Shown here: one piece after another, positions 1 to 6,903 of the stretch | Position numbering within the stretch: position 1 is the first letter of the stretch | Layout: each line of letters opens with the position of its first letter | Assembly (NCBI RefSeq): GCF_014837175.1 | Contig: NZ_JACYFR010000003.1 | Coordinates: 496,001 to 560,000 of the forward strand | Source: Cellulomonas sp. JH27-2 | GTDB lineage: Bacteria; Actinomycetota; Actinomycetes; Actinomycetales; Cellulomonadaceae | Length of the DNA stretch: 64,000 nt | Reading direction: 5' to 3' | The notes under the pieces: generated by a model | What the model saw: the letters and a program-made list of their open reading frames with translations, nothing else | What the model was told of the DNA's origin: nothing | The model's database searches: none | Made by a program: the position numbers and the translations under genes

Positions 1-36
1 GTGCGACGACCGGTGCCCGACGAAGGAGGCACGACC

Positions 37-750
37 GTGGACCGACCCACCGCGACCCAGGACCGCATCGCCACCGAGGCGTCCCGCCGCTCCGCGCAGG
101 CGCACGCCGCCCACGCGGCCGCCGCCGCGCGCCGTGGTGCCGCCGCGCGTCGACGCGGCATGCTCGCGGGTCTGCTCACCCTCGCCACCGTCGTCGGCTG
201 GGTCGTCGTGGGCGTCGCCCCCGCCGCGTCCTGGCTGGTCGGCGCCGTGCCCTCCGTCCTGCTGGGCACGGTCGTCGTGCTGGGCCGACGAGCGGTCCTG
301 GCCGGTCGCGCCGCTGACGCCGCCTACGAGCAGCGCCGCACCCAGGAGCGCCAGGCCGAGCAGCGTCGCGCCGCGCACCGTCCCGCGACCCCCGTCGTCG
401 GCACGTCCGCCGTCGCCGAGGCCCGCGAGCCGCGCTCGGCCCAGCGCGAACCCCGCTCCGCGGCCCTCGGCCGCGCGGTGCGTCCGTCCAACACCGACAC
501 GCAGATGTTCGAGGCCGTCGCCGCGCCCGACGCCGAGGCGTGGTCGCCCGTCCCCGTGCCCCGCCCGACGTACACGATGAAGGCTCCGGCGCCCCGCCGC
601 GAGCCCGCCCCGCTGGGCGAGGTCGAGGCCTCGACGACGGCCCGCCCGGCCGACGTCGTCGTGCCCGCGCCGCTCGAGGCGCCTGTCGAGACCACCGGCT
701 CCATCGACCTCGACGCCGTCCTGGCCAAGCGCCGGGCGTCGGGGGAGTAG
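37..750 (+). CDS. Hypothetical membrane protein with two TM segments
   Basis: Product of 237 residues. I start it at the GTG at 37 because GAAGGAGG lies 7 nt upstream; an in-frame GTG at position 1 has no visible site. The N-terminus is rich in Ala and Arg and probably cytosolic. Two hydrophobic segments follow at about residues 43-60 and 64-83. The rest is a polar tail rich in Arg, Pro and Ala, including a PVPVPRPTYTMK motif at about residues 180-191 that resembles a motif I associate with small actinobacterial membrane proteins. No catalytic motif is visible. It lies 48 nt before a tRNA gene. Function unknown. Confidence 0.75.
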   Translation: MDRPTATQDRIATEASRRSAQAHAAHAAAAARRGAAARRRGMLAGLLTLATVVGWVVVGVAPAASWLVGAVPSVLLGTVVVLGRRAVLAGRAADAAYEQRRTQERQAEQRRAAHRPATPVVGTSAVAEAREPRSAQREPRSAALGRAVRPSNTDTQMFEAVAAPDAEAWSPVPVPRPTYTMKAPAPRREPAPLGEVEASTTARPADVVVPAPLEAPVETTGSIDLDAVLAKRRASGE

Positions 751-779
751 GCGGTTTCGGTTCCACCGCCGCGGGGTGC

Positions 780-785
780 TAATCT
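780..785 (+). promoter_or_regulatory. -10 hexamer TAATCT of the tRNA-Ala promoter
   Basis: TAATCT fits the actinobacterial TAnnnT -10 pattern and ends 13 nt before the first base of the tRNA, placing the start of transcription around 791-793. No convincing -35 box was found. Confidence 0.5.
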
Positions 786-798
786 GATCCCCGCTTGA

Positions 799-871
799 GG
801 GGCTATGGCGCAGTTGGTAGCGCGTCTCGTTCGCAATGAGAAGGTCGGGGGTTCGAATCCCCCTAGCTCCA
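799..871 (+). tRNA. tRNA-Ala (anticodon CGC)
   Basis: The cloverleaf closes fully. The acceptor arms 799-805 and 864-870 pair over 7 bp with one G-T wobble, and 871 is the discriminator A. The D stem is 808-811/820-823. The anticodon stem is 825-829/837-841 around the loop TTCGCAA, giving anticodon CGC at 832-834, which reads the Ala codon GCG. The T arm has GTTCGAATCC. CCA is not encoded. The rare-looking CGC anticodon fits a genome where GCG is a frequent codon. Confidence 0.96.
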
Positions 872-879
872 CCGATCGA

Positions 880-906
880 CAGGCCGGACCCGCAGGGTCC
901 GGCCTG
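880..906 (+). terminator. Hairpin terminator after tRNA-Ala
   Basis: Perfect 11-bp inverted repeat CAGGCCGGACC/GGTCCGGCCTG around a 5-nt loop, starting 9 nt after the tRNA. There is only a weak T-rich stretch after it, as is usual in high-GC actinomycetes. Confidence 0.8.
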
Positions 907-933
907 TTGCGTTGTCGGACCGGGCGGTGCCAA

Positions 934-1119
934 TCAGAAGAAGCGCCCCGTGCGGAACATCCGGCGAGCAGCCCGTGCGTTGAACACGGCGAGCACCACG
1001 AAGACGAAACCGTCCAGCCTTCGTCGGAGGTCGGCCCGACCACGCCGGTCGCTCCCGGCAGGACAGCCTCGAGCACCGGTGCGCGGAGTGCGTGGACGTG
1101 GGTGAGCACCGCGCCACAC
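934..1119 (-). CDS. Possible small ORF (61 aa), uncertain
   Basis: The gap between tRNA-Ala and the next gene contains this leftward frame. Its second half has a believable protein composition: a hydrophobic run GFVFVVLAVF followed by a basic end, NARAARRMFRTGRFF. The first half reads like noise and no ribosome binding site is evident at the GTG. It may be a genuine small membrane peptide, a decayed fragment, or chance. Listed only because the interval is otherwise empty. Confidence 0.22.
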   Translation of the reverse strand: MWRGAHPRPRTPRTGARGCPAGSDRRGRADLRRRLDGFVFVVLAVFNARAARRMFRTGRFF

Positions 1120-1162
1120 CAGAGCCCGCGCGCGTCCTGGGCTGCCGGTTCAGGTACAGGGA

Positions 1163-1552
1163 CTACTCCCGTTGGACCGTCGTACCGTGACGCATCGCCT
1201 GGGGGATCTCGGCGACGGATTCGACCAGCCGCAGCAGCTCCGCGACGGTCTCGTCGGCGGCGGGGCTGTCGACCTCGATCGAGTAGCGGATCCCGGTGGG
1301 CGCCCACGTGGTCTCGTCGAGCCCGCCGGCGGCTCTCACGCGCACGCCGTCGACCACCACGTCACGTCCCCGCGCCTCGCGGTAGACGTCGTTGAGCAGG
1401 CAGCCGGCGGGGGCGAGAACCCACAGGTGACCTCCCGTGAAAGGTGCCTCGACAGTCACGCCCGCGTCGGTCCAGCGGTGTGCGAAGTTCACCGCCTCGG
1501 CCGACGTGCTGCGCAGGGTGCCGGCCGCGACCGTGACCTCGAAGTCGACCAT
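1163..1552 (-). CDS. OsmC-like family protein
   Basis: A 129-residue protein starting at the ATG at 1552. A longer in-frame extension upstream is Arg/Pro-rich noise and was discarded. The pattern is that of the OsmC/Ohr fold: an N-terminal beta region (FEVTVAAGTLRSTS), then GHLWVLAPAGCLLNDVYREA with a single Cys at about residue 51 at the start of the central helix, then beta strands ending in a C-terminal helix. Family members are often peroxidases or thiol-dependent reductases that need two Cys; only one is present here, so a peroxidase role is doubtful. It is the last gene of the leftward run and lies about 90 bp past the stop of the next. Confidence 0.65.
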   Translation of the reverse strand: MVDFEVTVAAGTLRSTSAEAVNFAHRWTDAGVTVEAPFTGGHLWVLAPAGCLLNDVYREARGRDVVVDGVRVRAAGGLDETTWAPTGIRYSIEVDSPAADETVAELLRLVESVAEIPQAMRHGTTVQRE

Positions 1553-1641
1553 GAGCCCGATTCTCGCAGCGCGCCGCCGGTCTGTCTCTGGGCGGCACGG
1601 CCAGGGCACGGCCGCAACGGTGACGAGTCCGATCCGGGGTA

Positions 1642-2280
1642 TCAGAGGAAGTCGGCGCGCAGGACGCGCTGCTGCTTGGGCAGCAGGTCCTCGTAGGCGT
1701 GCTGGAGGACCCACATCACGGGCAGCAGGATCTCGGCGAGGCTCGCGCGCTCGTCCCAGGAGACCGTGGGCGGTCCGGCGGGCGAGCGGGGGTGGGCCGG
1801 AACGGGGCGGAGCTGGTGGGTGACCGCCGGCCTGCTCTCTCCCGAGCGGGTCAGCTCCATCCGGTCGGCCAGGATCCGGCCTGCGGGGCGCCACTGCCAG
1901 GCGCGGCCATCGGGTCCGCCGACCGCCCAGGCCCACCGGTCGCGGCCGCTCGGCTCGCGTGCGACGTCGATCGGGTCGTCGAGCACCTGCAGGGGGAGCA
2001 GGGCGTAGTGCCAGACGACGGACCAGCGCCCGGCCTGGTCCACGTCGCGGCACCGGGCGACGTCGTGCTCGGTGCCGTCGTCGTCGACGAGGGCGGCCAC
2101 CAGCACCCGCTCGCGCCAGCTCAGGTTGACGCGCAGGCCCTGCACGTCGAGATCGCAGCGCTGGGCCCGCGGCGTCTGCTTCGGCAGGTGCACGTAGTCC
2201 TGCCGGCTCATGGTGTCGACGACCGGTGTGCCTCCCGCGGACCCGAGCGGGCGCCACAGGGCCTGTGCGTCCGGCGTCAC
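1642..2280 (-). CDS. Hypothetical protein, co-translated with the PH-like membrane protein
   Basis: A 212-residue protein. I chose the GTG at 2280 because it overlaps the stop of the upstream gene in a GTGA arrangement, which implies translational coupling. An in-frame ATG at residue 24 is an alternative. The sequence is rich in Trp and Arg, with a short segment LAEILLPVMWVLQHAYEDLL near the C-terminus (residues about 180-199). No signal peptide or known motif was recognised. Its position in the block with a WXG-like protein and an effector-like protein suggests a shared role, but that is inference from position only. Confidence 0.7.
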   Translation of the reverse strand: MTPDAQALWRPLGSAGGTPVVDTMSRQDYVHLPKQTPRAQRCDLDVQGLRVNLSWRERVLVAALVDDDGTEHDVARCRDVDQAGRWSVVWHYALLPLQVLDDPIDVAREPSGRDRWAWAVGGPDGRAWQWRPAGRILADRMELTRSGESRPAVTHQLRPVPAHPRSPAGPPTVSWDERASLAEILLPVMWVLQHAYEDLLPKQQRVLRADFL

Positions 2281-2711
2281 GACGCGTCGCGGTACGGGGC
2301 CAGCGCCTTCTCCAGCGCCGCCCGCAGGGCGTCCGGGTCCTTGGTCTGGACGAGCATCGGGGCGCCCTGGCGCGGGCTCAGCCCGATGACGTGCGAGCCG
2401 AGCGTCGAGCCGTAGGCGCCGCCGATGATGCGGCCCTCGATCTTCTCGCCGGGCTGCGAGACGCCCCAGGGATAGAGGTCGGCGAGCTTGATCCTGGCCC
2501 GACCGACGCGCAGGTCGGAGTCCGTCAGACGGATGTTGCCGTAGAACCCGGTGCTCCACATGGTGATCGCGGCGATGCCCCCCAGCATCCCGACGAGGAT
2601 GGTCGCCAGGACCCAGCTCTTCAGTGCGAGCCCGACCCAGGCGACGACGCAGATCGTCAGCAGCACCAGCCACGACCGGCGGGACGGGGAACGTTCCTGG
2701 TAGCGGATCAC
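2277..2711 (-). CDS. Small membrane protein with PH-like C-terminal domain
   Basis: A 144-residue protein starting at an ATG (2711). Residues about 13-33 and 35-53 form two close hydrophobic segments (SWLVLLTICVVAWVGLAL and a second run). The C-terminal half alternates strands (NIRLTDSDLRVGRARIKLADLYPWG, HVIGLSPRQGAPMLVQTKDP) and ends in a helix (DALRAALEKALAPYR). This is the usual look of bacterial PH-like or DUF3093-type membrane proteins. It precedes the hypothetical gene with a 4-nt overlap. The family assignment is from composition and layout, so moderate. Confidence 0.65.
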   Translation of the reverse strand: MIRYQERSPSRRSWLVLLTICVVAWVGLALKSWVLATILVGMLGGIAAITMWSTGFYGNIRLTDSDLRVGRARIKLADLYPWGVSQPGEKIEGRIIGGAYGSTLGSHVIGLSPRQGAPMLVQTKDPDALRAALEKALAPYRDAS

Positions 2712-2778
2712 CGGGGGATACTAACGGGGACGAACGGGACGCACGGTCGTCCTGCGTGGGTGGCTGCGCTCACCGCGC

Positions 2779-3063
2779 TCACTGCGCTCGCCTGTCTCGC
2801 GCGTCCTGTTCCCGCTGCTCCTCCTCGCGGTCGGCCGCCTTGTGGGCCTGGCTGCGCACCCGCGCCGCCTCGTCGCGCAGGTTGCGCGCCGCGCCGTGCG
2901 CCTTGCCGCGCCAGTGGCTCAGCGCCGCGCGGACGTCGTCGGCGTTCGCGCAGTCCCAGTCGGGCGAGCTCGCGACGGTCTTGGCGGGGTCGACGCAGTC
3001 CTCGACGTCGGCCGCGAGCGCGTCCAGGAGTCGTGCCTTCTCGTACAGGTCTGCCGAGGTCAT
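2779..3063 (-). CDS. Small helical WXG100-like protein
   Basis: Protein of 94 residues, with GAGGG upstream of the ATG at 3063. It is almost entirely helical. Two helices (SADLYEKARLLDALAADVEDC and DVRAALSHWRGKAHGAARNL) flank a turn containing SSPDWDCAN, followed by a charged coiled-coil tail rich in Glu, Arg and Gln. Length and hairpin plan match WXG100/ESAT-6-type partners of type VII secretion. A strict W-x-G is absent; the turn has W-D-C and the next helix starts HWRGK, so WxG-like is an inference. It follows the effector-like gene by 11 nt on the same strand, the arrangement expected for a secreted protein and a small partner. Confidence 0.6.
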   Translation of the reverse strand: MTSADLYEKARLLDALAADVEDCVDPAKTVASSPDWDCANADDVRAALSHWRGKAHGAARNLRDEAARVRSQAHKAADREEEQREQDARDRRAQ

Positions 3064-3074
3064 CGTCGCCCTCC

Positions 3075-4529
3075 CTAGAACCAGTTCATGGGGTTGACCT
3101 TGGAGTCCTTGATGTCGTCCAGGCGGTCCTCCGCCCAGTCCTTGGCGTCGTCGACGCGATCTCCCGCCCAGTCCACGGCCTCGTCGGCGGCGTGCGTGAT
3201 GTCGTCCCAGTGCTCGACGACCTCCGCACCTGCCCACACCACGCCGGTCACCGCCACGAGTCCGATCGTCACGGGGTTGGGCGCGATGAGTGCGGCGGTC
3301 ATGGAGGCGTTGAAGGCGGTCTCGGCGTACTCGCCGACGACGTGCGCCTTGCCCTTCGTCCCACCCTCTGACCAGAGCTTGTTGTTCTCGTCGAAGTTGT
3401 TGACCAGGCCCACGACGCCGTCGGCCGTCGCGAACGCACTTCCCGCGACCCCGAGGATCCGCAACGCTCCCGCGCTCGACGCCATCGTGCGCAGCCCGGA
3501 CTCGTTGGCCATCGTGAGCAGGTTGCCCGCGCCGCGGCCGAACGTCGCGCCGGTCGTCGGGTTGGTCCACGCTCGCCCGAAGACGTTGTTCCCCCACCGG
3601 GCGGCGGTCGTCGTGAGCTGACCGAGGTTGGTCGTCTTGAGCACGTCCGACACCCAGGCCGTCACCTTGGTGCCCGACTGCCCCTGCAGGAGCTTGGCCA
3701 GCAACGTCGGCTGCTCGACGGGCACGCCGTTCACCATGACCTCGAACGGCTTGGTGCGCGCCGCCATGCGCGCGACCCACTCGTCGAAGTTCTCCGCGAC
3801 GGGCGCGGCCTTGAGCAGCATCTTCTGCGTCAGGTTGGGCACGAAGGCGCCCGGGTAGGTGAACGTCGTCTTGGCGCGCAGGATCTGGGTGTCGGCCATC
3901 TGCAGCGCGCCCGACAACCAGTTCGCCAGCTTGGGGTTGCTCTGTGCAAGGCGTTCGAGGGCGGCCGTCACATGGTGCTCGCCGAGCCAGCGCACGAGCG
4001 CGGGACCGCCCTTGAGCAGGATCTGGGTGGTCGTCACGACGGCGGCGTTGCTGGCGCTGATGAGGTTCTGGATGTCGTGGTAGCCGTCGACCAGCGCTTG
4101 CGCCTGCTCGGAGTCGTTCATCTGCGCGAGCTTGTCGAGAGCCTCGGCCTCGAGCTGGTCGAACCACTCGCTGAGGTTCGCCGGGTCCTCGTTGTCCCAG
4201 GCGTCCGCTGCCGTGCCCGTGGCCCGCAGGGCGAGGAGCGCGTCCTCCACGTGCATCTTCTGACCGGCGATCTCGATCGCCTGCGCGGCGTTCATCCGGA
4301 CGCCGCCGAACGTGGGCTGCGCCTGTGCCAGCTGCTCGAGCACGCCGATCCGGCCCCGCAGGTCCTTCGACGTCTCGGCGGCCCACGCCTCGGCACCGTT
4401 GAGCCCGGCCATGTCGATCCGCGCGTCGAGGTTCGCCGCGCGGGAGAACAGGCTGGGAAGCTGCGCCTCGAGGTTGTCCAGGGCGACAACGGTCGCGGCC
4501 AGGACGTCCTTGTCGACCTTGACCGTCAT
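3075..4529 (-). CDS. Large effector-like protein of a type VII-like locus
   Basis: A 484-residue protein with an ATG start at 4529. The first 110 residues are long amphipathic helices (LAATVVALDNLEAQLPSLFS and so on), like the N-terminal targeting region of LXG or WXG secreted toxins. The middle (about 150-330) is helical and polar. Residues about 345-440 are hydrophobic and Gly/Ala-rich (SAGALRILGVAGSAFATADG; PVTIGLVAVTGVVWAGAEV). The C-terminus is a string of DW/DD amphipathic repeats, including AVDWAGDRVDDAKDWAEDRL, often seen in actinobacterial secreted toxin-like proteins. No catalytic toxin motif is visible. It overlaps the next upstream gene by 4 nt. Secretion and toxicity are inferred, not shown. 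Confidence 0.65.
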   Translation of the reverse strand: MTVKVDKDVLAATVVALDNLEAQLPSLFSRAANLDARIDMAGLNGAEAWAAETSKDLRGRIGVLEQLAQAQPTFGGVRMNAAQAIEIAGQKMHVEDALLALRATGTAADAWDNEDPANLSEWFDQLEAEALDKLAQMNDSEQAQALVDGYHDIQNLISASNAAVVTTTQILLKGGPALVRWLGEHHVTAALERLAQSNPKLANWLSGALQMADTQILRAKTTFTYPGAFVPNLTQKMLLKAAPVAENFDEWVARMAARTKPFEVMVNGVPVEQPTLLAKLLQGQSGTKVTAWVSDVLKTTNLGQLTTTAARWGNNVFGRAWTNPTTGATFGRGAGNLLTMANESGLRTMASSAGALRILGVAGSAFATADGVVGLVNNFDENNKLWSEGGTKGKAHVVGEYAETAFNASMTAALIAPNPVTIGLVAVTGVVWAGAEVVEHWDDITHAADEAVDWAGDRVDDAKDWAEDRLDDIKDSKVNPMNWF

Positions 4530-5362
4530 GGGTGGGCTGCCACTCGCTCGACCAACGCGGTGAGCTCCGCCGACGAGGGCAGCAGGTCCGCCAGCTCGCG
4601 CCAGACCTGACCGGCCGAGACGGGCCGGAACGTCGCGGTCGCGTCGGGTGTGATGTCCTCACCGCGCAGGGGTTCCGGCGGCGCCGTGCGGACCCAGTAG
4701 CCGCCGTCACCGCAGTTCCACAGCGCGAGTGCGCGCGCGTCGGTCGTCACGTCGGGGCCCCACACGAGAGTCACGCGCGTGGTGGCGACCAGGTGCGACA
4801 GCGTGGCCATGAGCATGACCCGGTCGGGCTCCGGCACGGTCGAGAACAGGCTGGCGATCTGCGTCGTCGCGACGACCTTGGCCGGCTCCCAGCTGTCGTC
4901 GGTGAGGCCCATCGTCTGCACGACCGCATCGATCGCGCTCAGTGGGACGGTGAACGGCCTCGCCGCACGTGGAACGTCGTGACGGCGCAGGCCGACGAGT
5001 CGCGCCAGGATCCAGAGCAGCTGCGGGAGCTCGTCGCGGTGGTAGGCGACCGGGTCCCCCGGGCCCTCCTGCGGCCACGGGTCGGTGTACCAGACGGTCT
5101 CCTCGCGGACAGCGAGCAGGGCGTGGGCGGGGCCCTGGGGCCCCGCCGTCTCGATCGCGCACTCGATCATGGGGTCGGACACCGTCTGGACCAGGTCCAG
5201 GAGCAGCGCGTCGATCGTGCCGTCGTCGTCGACCACACCCGCCGCGCGCAAGACCTCGAGGGTGGCGGCGTTCACGGGCTCGCCGTTGTGCAGGAGTCGG
5301 ATCGTCTCGAGCTCGTCGTCCGTCAGCTCGATCCGCTGCCTGACCTGGTCCAGCCGTGCCAC
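4526..5362 (-). CDS. Hypothetical protein, possible secretion-chaperone-like
   Basis: First gene of the leftward block; 278 residues from the GTG at 5362, which has GGGGG 5-9 nt upstream. An in-frame ATG 16 codons earlier is less convincing. The protein is soluble and mixed alpha/beta: an N-terminal helical part (LTDDELETIRLLHNGEPV), an aromatic segment REETVWYTDPWP, a leucine-rich helix LPQLLWILARLVGL, and a strand-rich C-terminal half. Overall size and plan recall EspG-type chaperones that bind secreted partners of type VII systems, but no diagnostic motif supports this. The ATGA overlap with the effector-like gene suggests the two proteins act together. Confidence 0.6.
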   Translation of the reverse strand: MARLDQVRQRIELTDDELETIRLLHNGEPVNAATLEVLRAAGVVDDDGTIDALLLDLVQTVSDPMIECAIETAGPQGPAHALLAVREETVWYTDPWPQEGPGDPVAYHRDELPQLLWILARLVGLRRHDVPRAARPFTVPLSAIDAVVQTMGLTDDSWEPAKVVATTQIASLFSTVPEPDRVMLMATLSHLVATTRVTLVWGPDVTTDARALALWNCGDGGYWVRTAPPEPLRGEDITPDATATFRPVSAGQVWRELADLLPSSAELTALVERVAAHP

Positions 5363-5448
5363 GTCGCCCCCTGGGGTCCGTCTTGTCCGGTGCGCGGCCG
5401 AGGCTACCAACCGCGTCCTGCCGCCGTCCTCGGCTGTCCACGCAGCTG

Positions 5449-5487
5449 CGCCGCGGCTCCCGGGCGCGAGGTGCAGGAGCCGCGGCG
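5449..5487 (-). terminator. Hairpin terminator after the GlsB-like gene
   Basis: Perfect 12-bp inverted repeat CGCCGCGGCTCC/GGAGCCGCGGCG with a 15-nt loop, 20 nt beyond the stop of the leftward GlsB-like gene and before the start of the next leftward gene block. Confidence 0.65.
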
Positions 5488-5506
5488 CGGCCGTCCGTGC
5501 TGGCGG

Positions 5507-5767
5507 TCAGCGGCGGCCGCGGCCCGCCACGAGCGCGACGCCGACGCAGGCGAGGACGACCTGGATGAGGATCTCGATCCAGTCGATGCCGTCGGTCGTC
5601 TTGACGCCGAGGATGTCGGCGAGCCAGGTGCCCAGCAAGGCGGCGACGATGCCGACGATGATCGTGACGAGGACGGAGATCCTCTGTCGGCCGGGCAGGA
5701 TGATGCGGGCGAGGACGCCGATGACGGCGCCGATGATGATGGCGCTGATGATGCCGTCTGCGGTCAC
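5507..5767 (-). CDS. GlsB/YeaQ/YmgE-type stress-related membrane protein
   Basis: An 86-residue protein starting at a GTG (5767) preceded by AGGAG. It has three hydrophobic segments at about residues 5-22, 31-50 and 62-82. The pattern GAVIGVLARIILPGRQR followed by VTIIVGIVAALLGTWLA is typical of transglycosylase-associated (GlsB/YeaQ) proteins, small inner-membrane proteins often induced by general stress. Their biochemical role is not settled. It is monocistronic, with its own terminator, and divergent from the symporter gene 100 bp away. Confidence 0.85.
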   Translation of the reverse strand: MTADGIISAIIIGAVIGVLARIILPGRQRISVLVTIIVGIVAALLGTWLADILGVKTTDGIDWIEILIQVVLACVGVALVAGRGRR

Positions 5768-5867
5768 GGGAGGGGCTCCTTGGGGTGAGGGGTCGTGTGG
5801 CTGCAGACGGACACTAGGGGTGATTCGTCCGCTCCGCGCGCTGAACGGTGGATGGGAGGATGGCCCC

Positions 5868-6860
5868 GTGCCGGCCAGACCCGATCCGTTCCGTCGGGGG
5901 ATGATGGCCGCGGTCCGGGGGTGGGTCGACCCGCTCGTGGTCGGCATCCTGTCCGTCCTGGTCCTGGGCCTCGTGCTTCCCGCGTCGGGGACGACGGCCG
6001 ACGTGCTCGACGACGTGCGGACGGCCGCGATCGTCGTCCTGTTCTTCTTCTACGGCGCGAAGATGCGCACGTCGGAGGTCGTCGACGGGCTGCGCAGCTG
6101 GCGTCTGCAGGGCTCGATGTTGGCCTCGACGTACGTCGTCTTCCCGCTGCTGGGACTGGCCACCCAGCTGCTGCCCGACGCGCTGCTCGCGCCGGAGCTC
6201 CGCCAGGGCGTGCTGTACCTGTCGCTGCTGCCGTCGACCGTGCAGTCGTCGGTGGTGTTCACGTCGATCGCGCGCGGCAACGTGGCCGGCGCGATCACGG
6301 GCGCGACCATCTCGAACGTCGCCGGGGTGGTGCTGACGCCGTTGCTGGTGGCGCTGGTGCTGGGCGGCAGCGGCGGCGCGGGCGGGTCGCTCGACGGGAT
6401 CCTGCTCCAGCTGCTGCTCCCGTTCGTGGTGGGGCAGACGGTGCAGCGGTGGGTGGGGCCGTGGGTGCGGCGGCACGCGGCGCTGACGCGGTTCACCGAC
6501 CGTGCGACGATCCTGCTGGTCGCGTACACGGCGGTCAGCGAGGCGCAGACGTCGGGGGCCTGGGACCACGTGACCGCCGGCGCGCTGGTGGCGCTGCTGG
6601 TCGTGTGCGCGGTGCTGCTCGCGGTCATGCTGACCCTGACGTGGAGGGGCGGCCGACGGCTGGGTCTGGCCATGCCGGACCGCATCGCGCTGCTCATGGT
6701 CGGGTCCAAGAAGAGCCTGGCCACGGGCCTGCCCATGGCGGCCGTGCTGTTCACACCCGCGGTCGCGGCGAGCGTCGCGCTGCCGGTGATCGCCTTCCAC
6801 CAGATCCAGCTCGCGACCTGCGCGGTCGTGGCGCGTCGGTTGTCCGCGCGCGTCGAGTAA
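5868..6860 (+). CDS. Bile acid:sodium symporter family protein
   Basis: A 330-residue polytopic membrane protein. GGGAGGA before the GTG at 5868 supports this start. About nine to ten hydrophobic segments are visible. Family features are the segment VLFFFYGAKMRTSEVVDGLRSW in the N-terminal half, the pattern LYLSLLPSTVQSSVVFTSIA with repeated Ser/Thr in the crossover region, and GSKKSLATGLPMA near the C-terminus. It belongs to the SBF/BASS-like group (YfeH-type), which moves organic anions with sodium; the substrate cannot be told. The gene precedes the hexosaminidase by 43 bp, so co-transcription is possible. Confidence 0.88.
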   Translation: MPARPDPFRRGMMAAVRGWVDPLVVGILSVLVLGLVLPASGTTADVLDDVRTAAIVVLFFFYGAKMRTSEVVDGLRSWRLQGSMLASTYVVFPLLGLATQLLPDALLAPELRQGVLYLSLLPSTVQSSVVFTSIARGNVAGAITGATISNVAGVVLTPLLVALVLGGSGGAGGSLDGILLQLLLPFVVGQTVQRWVGPWVRRHAALTRFTDRATILLVAYTAVSEAQTSGAWDHVTAGALVALLVVCAVLLAVMLTLTWRGGRRLGLAMPDRIALLMVGSKKSLATGLPMAAVLFTPAVAASVALPVIAFHQIQLATCAVVARRLSARVE

Positions 6861-6903
6861 CCTCGTCCACGATTCGTTCGGAACCCTCACAAAGGACCCC
6901 GTC

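Noticed and set aside
1..36. Start of the first gene at position 1
   Set aside because: GAAGGAGG lies at 22-29, right before the GTG at 37, so the earlier GTG is not the likely start.
5815..5824. GGGTGATTCG upstream of the symporter gene as part of the polysaccharide element
   Set aside because: Single copy, far from the locus, no inverted partner; chance is enough for a 6-7-mer.
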